Shown: one piece after another, positions 29,559-38,850 of the stretch
Numbering within the stretch: the first letter of the stretch is position 1
Layout: every line of letters begins with the position of its first letter
Origin: CAVXWV01 sp963695415
GTDB lineage: Bacteria; Chloroflexota; Anaerolineae; Anaerolineales; UBA4823
DNA: 64,000 bases
Direction of reading: 5' to 3'
Assembly (NCBI GenBank): GCA_963695415.1
Contig: CAVOGL010000008.1
Span: forward strand, 372,001-436,000
Program-made: the position numbers and the translations under genes
The notes under the pieces: generated by a model
Database searches by the model: none
Told to the model about the DNA's origin: nothing
What the model saw: the letters and a program-made list of their open reading frames with translations, nothing else

Positions 29559-30200
29559 GGCAGGTCGACACACAGGTCGACCGCTGCATGTAGAGGCGGA
29601 CCTGCGTGTCCGCCGTTGAGGCAGGTCGACACACAGGTCGACCGCTACATGTAGATGCGGATCTGCGTGTCCGCCGTTGAGCCAGGTCGACACACAGGTC
29701 GACCGCTACATGTAGATGCGGACCTGCGTGTTCGCCGTTGAGGCAGGTCGACACACAGGTCGACCGCTGCATGTAGAGGCGGATCTGCGTGTCCGCCGTT
29801 GAGTCAGGTCGACACGCAGGTCGACCGCTACATGTAGATGCGGATCTGCGTGTTAGCCGTTGAGGCAGGTCGACACACAGGTCGACCGCTACATGTAGAT
29901 GCGGATCTGCGTGTTAGCCGTTGAGGCAGGTCGACACACAGGTCGACCGCTACATGTAGATGCGGATCTGCGTGTTAGCCGTTGAGGCAGGTCGACACAC
30001 AGGTCGACCGCTACATGTAGATGCGGATCTGCGTGTTAGCCGTTGAGGCAGGTCGACACACAGGTCGACCGCTACATGTAGATGCGGGTCTGCGTGTCCG
30101 CCGTTGAGGCAGGTCGACATACAGGTCGACCGCTACATTTAGATGCGGGTCTGCGTGTTAGCCGTTGAGGCAGGTCGACACGCAGGTCGACCGCTACATG
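29557..30200. repeat. 61-bp minisatellite, ten full units plus a partial one
   Basis: Units start at 29557, 29618, 29679, 29740, 29801, 29862, 29923, 29984, 30045, 30106 and 30167 (partial). Each contains two copies of AGGTCGAC-type sequence, an ACATGT palindrome and a half with GCGGATCTGCG. Units 6-8 are nearly identical, while outer units differ at a few fixed positions. The unit is not a multiple of three, so it is not coding. It fills the gap between the esterase stop and gatC. Confidence 0.95.
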
Positions 30201-30276
30201 AAGGATCGGGTCTGCGGCTCTCTCGCCACGCATCCCCCGGTCTCCGTCTCCGGTCTCCCGTCCAACCAGAATACGT

Positions 30277-30282
30277 TATAAT
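30277..30282 (+). promoter_or_regulatory. -10 box of a probable leaderless gatC mRNA
   Basis: TATAAT is followed by seven bases (CCCCCGC) and the ATG of gatC. No Shine-Dalgarno sequence is present. Confidence 0.5.
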
Positions 30283-30289
30283 CCCCCGC

Positions 30290-30586
30290 ATGTCCCTGAC
30301 CAATGAACAAGTAGAACACATCGCCCGGTTAGCCCGGCTGCAGTTAAGCGAGGAAGAAAAGGTGCGCTACCGCGAGCAGCTTTCTCAAATCCTGGATTAC
30401 GCTGCGCGGCTGCAGGAACTGGACACTTCCGGTATCCCGCCCACATCGAGCGTGCTGCCTCCTCGCAGTGTCTTACGCAAGGATTCGTCTCGACCTGGAA
30501 TGAGCCTGGAAGAACTGCTGGAGAATGCACCAAAAGTAACTGATGACCAGTTCCGCGTACCACCTATCCTGGATGATACGGCATGA
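30290..30586 (+). CDS. gatC: Asp-tRNA(Asn)/Glu-tRNA(Gln) amidotransferase subunit C
   Basis: A 98-residue GatC that wraps around GatA and helps hold GatB. Recognisable sequence: LTNEQVEHIARLARLQLSEE, LSQILDYAARLQELDTSGI and DDQFRVPPIL at the C-terminus. The open frame extends upstream to 30143, but that part is translated repeat DNA. ATG 30290 matches the family start and sits seven bases after a TATAAT. gatA follows after 52 bases. Confidence 0.93.
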   Translation: MSLTNEQVEHIARLARLQLSEEEKVRYREQLSQILDYAARLQELDTSGIPPTSSVLPPRSVLRKDSSRPGMSLEELLENAPKVTDDQFRVPPILDDTA

Positions 30587-30638
30587 ATCTCACAGGTGGC
30601 AGGATAATTATGGCATACCTGGCTGCTGAGGCAGGCGG

Positions 30639-32153
30639 ATGATGAACACCAAGACAGGCAGCAGCAACGCAACCGACCTTGCATCACTCAGTTTACATGA
30701 TGCCCGTCAACTCCTCAGGGATGGCGGTATCTCAAGCGAAGAGTTGGTGCTCGCATGCATGCAGCGCATCCAGCAATACAACCCCAGCCTGAATGCCTTC
30801 CTGGAACTCACACAAGAAACTGCGATCGAACAGGCAAGGTCAGCAGACAAGCGGCTGTCCGGCTGGCGCAGCGACCGTTCTCACATTATCCCCCCTTTGC
30901 TTGGGCTGCCGCTTGCTGTCAAAGACGTGTTGTGTGTAGCCGGAGTACGCTGCACCTGCGGATCGCACATACTGGAAACCTTCACACCTTCGTACGATGC
31001 CACCGCGGTTTCACGGCTGCGCCAGGCAGGTGTCGTCATAATGGGTAAAACAAACACGGACGAGTTTGCTATGGGCTCATCCACCGAAAACTCAGCCTAT
31101 GGGACGACGCGCAACCCCTGGGACACGAGCCGGGTGCCTGGGGGATCGAGCGGGGGCAGTGCAGCAGCTGTGGCGGCGCGCCTCGCACCGGCTGCGCTGG
31201 GCACGGATACCGGTGGAAGTGTGCGCCAACCCGCATCCTTCTGCGGAGTCACCGGGTTGAAACCAACCTACGGGCGTGTCTCGCGTTACGGGTTGGTGGC
31301 TTTTGCATCATCGCTGGATGTCGTCGGCGCGTTCGGAAGAAGCGCGGCAGACACGGCATTGATTTATGAAAACATGGCAGGGGTCGATGCGCTGGACGCC
31401 ACATCGATGGATGTGCCTGCCCATAAAATCTCCCTGTCATTTGATTTGGGAGATAAACCCCTCGATGGACTGCGTATCGGCGTGCCTTCCGAATATTTTG
31501 TCAAAGGCATAGAACCCGATGTGGAGAAAGCAGTGCGCACGGCAATCGCCCAAATGGAAGACCTGGGCGCTGTGACGCGTGAAATCCACCTGCCTCATAC
31601 AGAGTATGCTCTGCCGGTTTATTACCTGATCGCCCCGGCGGAAGCATCGGCGAACCTGGCGCGATATGACGGCATCCGCTACGGTCCGAGGCTTGAAGGC
31701 GAGGCGATGTGGGACATCTTCTTCAACACACGCGGAGAAAAATTTGGTGCGGAAGTAAAGCGCCGCATCATGCTGGGCACTTACGCTCTCTCGGCTGGAT
31801 ATTATGACGCCTATTATGGTCAGGCACAGAAAGTGCGCACCCTGATCCGCAATGACTTCGATACGGCATTCGAACAGGTGGACGTCATCGCCGCACCGGT
31901 ATCACCCAGCACAGCCTTCCCGATCGGCGAACACAGCGACGACCCGTTGTCGATGTACCTGGAGGACATTTTCACCATCCCCGCCAATTTAGCCGGTATC
32001 CCTTCGCTGGCTTTTCCTGCTGGCTTCGACCGGGGTGGCTTGCCAATCGGCATACAGCTGATGGGCGGCGCGTTCGATGAACAAACCCTGTTTCACGCGG
32101 CTCACGCCTACCAGCAAGTGACAGACTGGCACCTGCGCGCCCCCAATCTTTAG
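30639..32153 (+). CDS. gatA: Asp-tRNA(Asn)/Glu-tRNA(Gln) amidotransferase subunit A
   Basis: A 504-residue amidase-signature enzyme that releases ammonia from glutamine for transamidation of Glu-tRNA(Gln) or Asp-tRNA(Asn). The Ser-cisSer-Lys triad is visible: PLAVKDVLCV (Lys), PGGSSGGSAAAVAA and GTDTGGSVRQPASFCG (Ser residues). Family pattern TNTDEFAMGSSTENSAYG is exact. AGGCGG precedes a double ATG. gatB is not in the window, so the complex must be completed elsewhere. Confidence 0.96.
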   Translation: MMNTKTGSSNATDLASLSLHDARQLLRDGGISSEELVLACMQRIQQYNPSLNAFLELTQETAIEQARSADKRLSGWRSDRSHIIPPLLGLPLAVKDVLCVAGVRCTCGSHILETFTPSYDATAVSRLRQAGVVIMGKTNTDEFAMGSSTENSAYGTTRNPWDTSRVPGGSSGGSAAAVAARLAPAALGTDTGGSVRQPASFCGVTGLKPTYGRVSRYGLVAFASSLDVVGAFGRSAADTALIYENMAGVDALDATSMDVPAHKISLSFDLGDKPLDGLRIGVPSEYFVKGIEPDVEKAVRTAIAQMEDLGAVTREIHLPHTEYALPVYYLIAPAEASANLARYDGIRYGPRLEGEAMWDIFFNTRGEKFGAEVKRRIMLGTYALSAGYYDAYYGQAQKVRTLIRNDFDTAFEQVDVIAAPVSPSTAFPIGEHSDDPLSMYLEDIFTIPANLAGIPSLAFPAGFDRGGLPIGIQLMGGAFDEQTLFHAAHAYQQVTDWHLRAPNL

Positions 32154-32157
32154 AAGA

Positions 32158-32439
32158 TTACTGCAGCAGGTCCGCCAGGATCACGCTCGCCTCTTCATCA
32201 AAACCAATTTCACCCGGATACGGCTTGCCAGCATTACGATACCAGTACCTGGCGTTCCATATATCCGGTTCCTTGCGGTGCAGATAGGCATGAATCCACA
32301 TTGCCTGGATATCTGACATCACCTGGACGATGCTGTGGGCGGTGTCCCAATCACCATTGAGGTCGTACCAAAGGGCACGGTAGTGATCGTTAGGCAAAGT
32401 TTTGGGATCTATAACTGTCTTCAGGGTTATTAAGTCCAT
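32158..32439 (-). CDS. Hypothetical protein (93 aa), Trp/Tyr-rich
   Basis: A 93-residue protein with a conserved-looking core (HAYLHRKEPDIWNARYWYRN) and an acidic C-terminus. Proteins of this appearance occur as single small genes in many bacteria; no function is known to me. It converges with gatA, the stops being four bases apart. Confidence 0.6.
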   Translation of the reverse strand: MDLITLKTVIDPKTLPNDHYRALWYDLNGDWDTAHSIVQVMSDIQAMWIHAYLHRKEPDIWNARYWYRNAGKPYPGEIGFDEEASVILADLLQ

Positions 32440-32744
32440 CTTTCATTCCGAAAAAAAATTTCATAAATGGGAAGATATACTCCCAGAGATACGTGAGAAA
32501 AATGTTGTTTCTCCAGGAGGGTTCACAACCCAAATCATAACAGAATTTCACGATGCTTGAATATTACTGGCGAAATTATTACTCTCCTTGGTCTGGTCAA
32601 ACAGTGTATGGCTATATCCAACAAAGGACTTAATCCGGAAAATTTGGCGATATCGTGCCATACTCCAATCACTCAAAACGATCACATAGATTGGAGACGA
32701 ACCATTACACATGGAGATTACAATTTTTCAGCCTCCGGTTTTTA
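32440..32744. other. Intergenic region, AT-richer
   Basis: No gene is supported. The stretch lies downstream of the truncated decarboxylase, where the missing C-terminal part of that enzyme would be expected. By eye no remnant of it was recognised. Confidence 0.4.
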
Positions 32745-33875
32745 TCAATTCCATAACGGCTGTTCTCGAAATCGGTGAAGGCAAATGTAGACTTTCCGCT
32801 CAATGAATATTTTTATCAATCTAACCTGAATTCTTCCGCCAGCCTTCGTCTCACATACCCGCCAGCCATGGTTCGGTAGACCCACACTCTTAATGATAAC
32901 AGAAGTTGCGGCTCTCGTATTTTTTACCCCGGATAAGCCGAATGGCATGAACATCCATTTGTGCATATCCAACGCCAATGAATCAGCACGCTGCATGCCA
33001 CTCACCATTTCATGCATCTCTTCCGCCAAAGACGCAAATGCTCCAAATGCGCCATCAACATGGAACCATATTCCCTCACGCTGGCATATATCTGCAATGG
33101 CGTTCATATCATCAAATGCGCCTGTATTGATCGAACCTGCCGTAGCCACAACGCAGAAGGGCTGCATACCATTTTCGAGGTCTGAAGCAATGGACGCTTC
33201 GAGCAAAGGTATCTGCATACGGTACTGGTCATCGACAGGTATATAGCGTAATGATTCGCTTCCCAGACCCAGCAACTCAACAGCTTTCTGAATGCAACTG
33301 TGCACTTCTTTCGATGCGTACAGAACCAGTGGTTTAGGCGCGGCCCGTATGCCGAGTTTACGCATATCGTAACCAACACTGGTGTTTCGCGTGACCGTTA
33401 ATCCCACCAGGTTCGCCATAGATGCTCCACTGACGAGTAAACCGGAAGCGCTCTGGGGATAACCAAATAACTCTTTCAACCAATCCAAAACCTGGGATTC
33501 AACGTAAACACCTCCATGATCACCTCCGCCCATATTGGGGTTCATTGCCGAAGCCAGCATCTCTGCAAGCATTGCAGTTGGGGTGCCGTTGCCCATCGCC
33601 CATCCCCAGAAACGCGGATGGATGTTGCCCATAGGATAAGGTAAAACGTTTTCAAGGAAATCCTGGTAAACAGTGCCAACCGATTGAGGCTCCTCAGGTA
33701 ACGGTTGATGAAAGAAATTCTTGACCTCTTCAGGAACTGGCTGCCAGACTGGTCGCTGGCGAACGTCCTGTAAATAGTCGATCATATCATCCACCATGCG
33801 GTGTCCCAACGACCGTAATCCACCCCAATCATCAGGATCCAGGGTCTCTTCAAATCCCAATGTGTCTTGATCCAT
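32745..33875 (-). CDS. PLP-dependent aromatic amino-acid decarboxylase family protein, C-terminally truncated
   Basis: A 376-residue group II decarboxylase-like protein; family members are about 470-500 residues. Recognisable parts are IHPRFWGWAMGNGTPTAMLA, VSGASMANLVGLTVTRN, VATAGSINTGAFDDMNAIAD, WFHVDGAFGAFASLA (PLP Asp) and LALDMHKWMFMPF (PLP Lys). After the Lys motif the sequence no longer looks like the family and stops about 70 residues later. It has a good ribosome-binding site (AAGGAG). It is likely a decaying gene, although an indel after the Lys motif followed by divergence cannot be excluded. Confidence 0.75.
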   Translation of the reverse strand: MDQDTLGFEETLDPDDWGGLRSLGHRMVDDMIDYLQDVRQRPVWQPVPEEVKNFFHQPLPEEPQSVGTVYQDFLENVLPYPMGNIHPRFWGWAMGNGTPTAMLAEMLASAMNPNMGGGDHGGVYVESQVLDWLKELFGYPQSASGLLVSGASMANLVGLTVTRNTSVGYDMRKLGIRAAPKPLVLYASKEVHSCIQKAVELLGLGSESLRYIPVDDQYRMQIPLLEASIASDLENGMQPFCVVATAGSINTGAFDDMNAIADICQREGIWFHVDGAFGAFASLAEEMHEMVSGMQRADSLALDMHKWMFMPFGLSGVKNTRAATSVIIKSVGLPNHGWRVCETKAGGRIQVRLIKIFIERKVYICLHRFREQPLWN

Positions 33876-34063
33876 CCTATCTCCTTTTAATTTTTATAAA
33901 TTAGAGCTAATATATCTAATTATACCCTCATCGCTCTTCATCCAATCACCTGGGTTAAATTTATCCACCAGAGGAGGGATAGCCTACCGCCTGATCCTAG
34001 CATGTATAATCTTCACACCTTGCAACTCCGTCATGGAAAATTCGCCAGAAAAGGAAACATATT

Positions 34064-35102
34064 ATGCAGGTAACGATCAAACCCTTCGATCCCAAAACCG
34101 CATCGGACACCGATTGGCAGGCAATCACCGATTTAGCAAACGTACGCGGCGCCATCATCCTGCCGGATGACCCGCCCCAAACGAAAGAATTCATCCGGCA
34201 GAACATGTTGTCCACGCCGCCCGTTGTCACTGAATACCATTGGTTCGCCTGGACCGATAAGGGTGAGCTGGTCGGGCGCGGTGAAGTTGACATTATCAAC
34301 ATGGAAGAGAACAAGCATGTGGGGCAGGTGTACCTGTTTGTGCACCCGGACTGGCGCCGCCAGGGGATCGGGAGCAAGCTGCTGGCGCTCATCGCTGAAA
34401 AAGCCAGGGAGAATGAGCGCCGGTTATTGATTGGCAATGTTTACGAGCGCGATTCGGCAGGGCAAGGGTTCGGGGAGTCGATTGGGGCTGAAGTAGGTCT
34501 GGCGGCTCATACCAACCAGCTGAAGCTGGAGGAGGTTGACCGCGAGCTGATCCAAATGTGGGTCGACCGTGCAGCGGAACGCGCCAGCGGATACGCACTT
34601 GAATTCTGGGACGGACCTTATCCGGAAGAAGAAATGGGAAGGGCTGTGGAAATGGTCAAGGCGATGAATTCAGCACCAACCGGCGACCTTGACATGGAAG
34701 ATTTCAACTTCACCCCTGAAATCTTGCGGCAGATCGAAGACATGTTCGCCGCCCAGGGCATTGTGCGCTGGACTTACGTGGCGCGGGAGAAGGCGACCCG
34801 CGACCTGGCAGGTTACACCGAGATCATGTGGATGCCCACCAAGCCCCAAATTGCCTTCCAGGATGCCACCGGCGTCCTTCGAGCAGCACCGCAACCACGG
34901 GTTGGGGCGCTGGTTGAAAGCCGCCATGCTGCAAAAAATCCTGGCAGAAAAACCGGAAGCCACGCTGGTGCGCACCGGAAACGCCGACATGAACGAGCCG
35001 ATGTTGAAAATCAATGATCAGCTCGGATTCAAGCCATACCAGGCAAACAGCATTGTCCAGGTTGGCATAGAAAGAGTTGAAAAGTACCTGCAAAGCAGGT
35101 AA
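34064..35102 (+). CDS. Tandem GNAT acetyltransferase, frameshifted
   Basis: Two GNAT domains. The first (residues 1-150) has the acetyl-CoA loop VHPDWRRQGIGSKLLALIAE. The second (about 165-345) has RWTYVAREKATRDLAGYTEI and, after the shift, HRNHGLGRWLKAAMLQKILA. A surplus C at about 34875-34876 separates DATGV from FEQHRNHGLG. The arrangement is like mycothiol synthase and related two-domain acetyltransferases, but the substrate is unknown. A ribosome-binding site (AAAAGGA) precedes the ATG. Confidence 0.85.
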
Positions 35103-35181
35103 ACGTTGAGTGGGGTGTTCTGACCAGGTCAGACAGACCCGATTGACAACCAGCGATTCAACACCTTTGCCTGTATTGTAG

Positions 35182-35200
35182 GGCAGGTTTCTTACCTGCC
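35182..35200. terminator. Hairpin between convergent genes
   Basis: GGCAGGT/ACCTGCC with loop TTCTT lies between two convergent stops and could serve both, though no T-run follows. Similar GGCAGG...CCTGCC sequences recur in the window (about 48375-48395), so it may be a dispersed repeat. Confidence 0.35.
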
Positions 35201-35203
35201 TTG

Positions 35204-36034
35204 CTAACCGTGTGATGCACCCCGTTTTACGGCGGCGCGTTCCTGGGCAATATAAAAGTACGCCAACAAAACCATGAAAACCCCAAAACCGATGCCAACC
35301 GCAGCAATGTTCTCTCGCTGACGGTCGAACCCGGGCAAATTCACCAACCAGACGATAAATTCAACCAAGGTAAAAATCACCAATCCCAGGGCTGCCAGCC
35401 TGACTTCAACCCAATCTCTGGCAAGGTATATCTCGAGGCACCAGACTGCTGCCAGACCCAAAAATGCTGCCATCACGCGGGCGTTGAATGGATCCAGTTC
35501 CCAGGGCCAGCGCGTGTTCAAGAATGCCGGGTTCAGGACCATCAACGCCGCTATGGCAGTGGAAACAACCATACCCGCAGCAGCGATACGCTGCATACCC
35601 GGCAGAACAGGTCCGCGAATTTCCGCTTCGGGGAAGGGCTCCTTGCGCTTTTCTCCCCACGGTTCCATCAGCGGTAACAGGAGTGGTTCGACCGTGTATG
35701 CCACCACCCAGATGTGAGCCACGATGATGCTGGTTTTCCAATTCATCTCATCGATGTGCCAGTAGGTGGCGAGAAAAATCAAAGCCAGGAACGTGTAATT
35801 TCCCCATGACTGCCAGCGCAAGCGGTACCAGTATTTCTCTCGCCACAGGAAATAACCGATCATTGTGCGCACAATGAAACCCGCACCGATGAACATGGCT
35901 GTGGGAACGGGAGTTACGGGCCAGGCGAACCGGTCAGCCGTCCCGGGGAAGAAGATCAGCCAGATCACAAACGACGCTGCCAACAGGACCTGGATGATAC
36001 CAACCAGGATAATGCTTCTGGGTTTCACAGTCAT
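35204..36034 (-). CDS. Multi-pass membrane protein of unknown function
   Basis: A 276-residue protein with about eight hydrophobic segments (for example SIILVGIIQVLLAASFVIWL, YTFLALIFLATYWHIDEM, GIGFGVFMVLLAYFYIA). No family was recognised and no catalytic motif is obvious. GGAGG precedes the ATG. It is transcribed divergently from the Rrf2 gene. Confidence 0.7.
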   Translation of the reverse strand: MTVKPRSIILVGIIQVLLAASFVIWLIFFPGTADRFAWPVTPVPTAMFIGAGFIVRTMIGYFLWREKYWYRLRWQSWGNYTFLALIFLATYWHIDEMNWKTSIIVAHIWVVAYTVEPLLLPLMEPWGEKRKEPFPEAEIRGPVLPGMQRIAAAGMVVSTAIAALMVLNPAFLNTRWPWELDPFNARVMAAFLGLAAVWCLEIYLARDWVEVRLAALGLVIFTLVEFIVWLVNLPGFDRQRENIAAVGIGFGVFMVLLAYFYIAQERAAVKRGASHG

Positions 36035-36186
36035 AATGCCTCCATATCGATATCCTGTCTGGCAAACTTAAATGCACTTATAATACCTTAATTATCCATT
36101 TTTTGTGGGAACATCTGCCTGCTAACCAAAAAGGGACTCGCTTGAATTCATCTAAGCCATACCATCCTTCCATGACATACTTCCTA

Positions 36187-36215
36187 TTGACACAGCGACT
36201 GGCTTCGGGTATCCT
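36187..36215 (+). promoter_or_regulatory. Sigma-70-type promoter of the Rrf2 gene
   Basis: TTGACA (36187-36192), a 17-base spacer and TATCCT (36210-36215) lie about 40 bases upstream of the Rrf2 ATG. The bases between (36224-36241) contain an imperfect palindrome ATATCCTACTGAGTATAT that could be an Rrf2 operator. Confidence 0.6.
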
Positions 36216-36255
36216 GGTTAATATATCCTACTGAGTATATAGACTAACTTACCTA

Positions 36256-36696
36256 ATGAAATTATCCAAACGCGGAGAATATGGTTTACGAGCCATGATC
36301 GACCTGGCAGAATACAGCAACACAGGAAACGGTGTTGTCCAGATCAAAGAGATCGCTGAACGCCAGCACATACCCATCAAGTTCCTGGAGCAAATCTTGC
36401 TCAGTTTAAAAAATTCAGGCTTACTGCACAGCAAAATGGGTGCCGGCGGAGGTTACTACCTGGGACGTCCAGCAGACGAGATCACTCTGGGACACATCAT
36501 CCGCATCCTGGACGGTCCGCTTGCTCCGATCCGCTGCGTGAGCCAGATGGCGTATGAGAGCTGTGGTTGTCCGGATGAAGCTTCCTGCGGGCTGCGCCTG
36601 ACCATGCTGGATGTGCGCAACGCAATCGCGGGCATCCTGGATAACACCACACTGGCAGATGTAACTAACCGGGTAAATCACTTACGGGAGATATAG
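36256..36696 (+). CDS. Rrf2 family transcriptional regulator
   Basis: A 146-residue Rrf2 protein. The winged HTH is KLSKRGEYGLRAMIDLA to IPIKFLEQILLSLKNSGLL, followed by the wing SKMGAGGGYYLGRPADEI. The three Cys residues that bind an Fe-S cluster in IscR/NsrR-type members are spaced as C...CGC..EASC (CVSQMAYESCGCPDEASC), so a cluster-sensing regulator is likely. It precedes the pst genes by 158 bases and may control them as well as itself; this is inference. Confidence 0.9.
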   Translation: MKLSKRGEYGLRAMIDLAEYSNTGNGVVQIKEIAERQHIPIKFLEQILLSLKNSGLLHSKMGAGGGYYLGRPADEITLGHIIRILDGPLAPIRCVSQMAYESCGCPDEASCGLRLTMLDVRNAIAGILDNTTLADVTNRVNHLREI

Positions 36697-36854
36697 GACG
36701 TACTATTCATTCAAAAACACTCAAACGAACAAAAAACGGCTTTTATGGAAGGTAAAATTTTTTTAGCCCAAAAGTATACTACTACGCTAGACATACTATA
36801 CTATCAAAACTTGGAACCCATCTCTGGTGAAATCCTAAAGAAAGAGAGGTACTG

Positions 36855-37826
36855 ATGAAGAAGAAGCTTTATACAATCCTGACCATCACCATCCTGGTCT
36901 GCCTGATCCTGGTCAGCTGTGCACGAAGTCCGGGGGGAGACAACGAAATGGCAAAGGCTGGCGATTTTGAGGGCACATTGAGCATTTCAGGAGCCTTTGC
37001 CCTCTACCCCATGATGACGCGCTGGGCAGAGGAGTTCAGCAAGGCAAATCCAGGTGTGGATTTTGATATCTCCGCAGGAGGAGCCGGAAAAGGCATGGCA
37101 GATGCACTATCGGGCGCGGTGGATATCGGCATGGTCTCGCGCGAAATCTCGCCTGACGAAGAAAACAAAGGGGCTTTCGCGGTTCCCGTTACTAAAGATG
37201 CTGTCTTTGTCACGATCAGCGACCAGAATCCTGTGCTGGATGAACTGCTGGCAAAGGGAATATCCCGCGAGCTTTTTAAGAAGGTTTTCATCACCGGTGA
37301 AATCACAACCTGGGGAGAACTGGCTGGTAAACCAGAAATTACAGACGAGATCCACGTCTATACACGTTCGGATGCCTGCGGGGCTGCAGAAACCTGGGCA
37401 AAATACCTGGGAGGAGCCCAGGAAGACCTGCTGGGCATTGCGGTGTTCGGCGACCCAGGATTGCTGGATGCAGTCATCAAAGACCCTCTGGGCATCGGTT
37501 TCAATAACCTTAATTATGCATACAGTTCGGAAGGCAGCCCGGTCACAGGCGTCGCAATTGTACCGATCGACCAGGATGAGAACGGTTCCGCCTCCTCCGA
37601 CGAATTGCTCGAAACCAGGTCCGAAGCAATTGAGATGGTCGCCAGCGGGAAGTATCCATCCCCGCCCGCCCGTGTCCTTTATCTCGTTACCCGTGAAAAG
37701 CCAACAGGGCTGACTCAGGCGTTCATCCAGTGGATCCTTGAAGATGGGCAGGAATTTGTCGAATCTGGCGGGTATGTCAAACTGACACCGGAACAGCTTA
37801 ACAGCGCCAGGGAGATGGTACGTTGA
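36855..37826 (+). CDS. pstS: Phosphate ABC transporter substrate-binding lipoprotein (PstS-like)
   Basis: A 323-residue periplasmic-type binding protein. The signal peptide ends in a lipobox (LILVSC, Cys 23). The PstS fold shows SISGAFALYPMMTRWAEEF at the start, GAGKGMADALSGAVDIGMVS as anion-binding loop, and RSDACGAAETWAKYLGG. It is the first gene of pstSCAB. The group could carry phosphate or a related oxyanion; PstC/A/B neighbours favour phosphate. GAGAGG precedes the ATG. An AT-rich inverted motif at about 36773-36802 lies in the leader. Confidence 0.87.
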   Translation: MKKKLYTILTITILVCLILVSCARSPGGDNEMAKAGDFEGTLSISGAFALYPMMTRWAEEFSKANPGVDFDISAGGAGKGMADALSGAVDIGMVSREISPDEENKGAFAVPVTKDAVFVTISDQNPVLDELLAKGISRELFKKVFITGEITTWGELAGKPEITDEIHVYTRSDACGAAETWAKYLGGAQEDLLGIAVFGDPGLLDAVIKDPLGIGFNNLNYAYSSEGSPVTGVAIVPIDQDENGSASSDELLETRSEAIEMVASGKYPSPPARVLYLVTREKPTGLTQAFIQWILEDGQEFVESGGYVKLTPEQLNSAREMVR

Positions 37827-37844
37827 ACAGGCTGCGATAGAGAC

Positions 37845-38819
37845 ATGCAGATGGAGCACTCTTTCGTGAAAATAAACCGACAACTGCTCGACCGTTGGGC
37901 TGAAAGAGCTTTTGGGATCAATGCTTTTTTACCTCTGCTGCTGCTAACGGCAATTCTGGGAGCTCTGGCAGCCCGGTCTCTGCCCATTTTTCAAACCGGC
38001 TCCCCTGGCGACCTGCTGGGCGGGAGAATTTGGAAACCTCTGCAGGGTGATTTCGGATACCTGCCGTTCATCGCCGGGACCTTCTGGGTGACCATCGTGG
38101 CGATGATCCTTGCAGTTCCTGCCTGCATCATGACTGCCATCTTCCTCTCTGAATACGCCAGCCCGGCAACCCGAACGATTTTGAAGCCAATCCTCGACTT
38201 GCTGGCAGCCATTCCCTCGGTGGTTTATGGAGTCTGGGGAGTGATCGTGATCGTCCCACTGGTCCAGGAGAGCATTGCCCCATTTTTCAAGAAGACGGTT
38301 GGCTTCCTGCCGCTCTTTAACTCCGATAACCCGACCGGGTATGGCATCCTTACAGGCGGAATTGTGCTAGCCGTCATGGTTTCACCATTCATCATCGCTG
38401 TGGTCAGCGAAGTTTTCAACACAGTGCCGGATGGACAGCGCGAGGCAGTGCTTGCACTCGGGGCAACCCGCTGGCAAGCGGTCCGGGCTGTGGTCATCCC
38501 CCAATCGAAGACCGGCATCATCGCCGGGGTGGTGCTTGGGGCCTCTCGAGCGTTGGGAGAGACAATGGCAGTTCTGATGGTGGTAGGCAACAACGCCTTG
38601 ATGCCGCGGTCGATTTTTGATGCCGCCTATCCGTTACCCGCATTGATCGCCAACAACTATGGCGAAATGCTCTCAATCCCACTTTATGATTCGGCTTTGA
38701 TGGGAGCAGCGTTGATCCTGGTGGTGATTGTCCTGTTCTTTAATATCCTCTCCACCAGTGTTCTCAGCAGGATCAAACGCGTATCACGAGCCGACAGCAT
38801 GGGTAGTTCAACCATCTAG
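37845..38819 (+). CDS. pstC: Phosphate ABC transporter permease PstC
   Basis: A 324-residue permease with six membrane helices in the ABC permease domain. The EAA loop contacting PstB is EAVLALGATRWQAVRAVVIP. Conserved pieces include LLAAIPSVVYGVWGVIVIVP and GASRALGETMAVLMVVGN, typical of PstC. It begins 18 bases after pstS. It forms the channel with PstA. Confidence 0.93.
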   Translation: MQMEHSFVKINRQLLDRWAERAFGINAFLPLLLLTAILGALAARSLPIFQTGSPGDLLGGRIWKPLQGDFGYLPFIAGTFWVTIVAMILAVPACIMTAIFLSEYASPATRTILKPILDLLAAIPSVVYGVWGVIVIVPLVQESIAPFFKKTVGFLPLFNSDNPTGYGILTGGIVLAVMVSPFIIAVVSEVFNTVPDGQREAVLALGATRWQAVRAVVIPQSKTGIIAGVVLGASRALGETMAVLMVVGNNALMPRSIFDAAYPLPALIANNYGEMLSIPLYDSALMGAALILVVIVLFFNILSTSVLSRIKRVSRADSMGSSTI

Positions 38820-38850
38820 AATGGCGGCTGTACGACAAAAGAAGGAACCC

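Noticed and set aside
29077..29772. Long minus-strand frame with Cys/Arg/Thr-rich repeats
   Set aside because: It is the translation of the 61-bp minisatellite and of the antisense of the esterase gene; the unit is not a multiple of three.
29557..30200. Possible CRISPR array
   Set aside because: Units are continuous 61-bp tandem copies without unique spacers.
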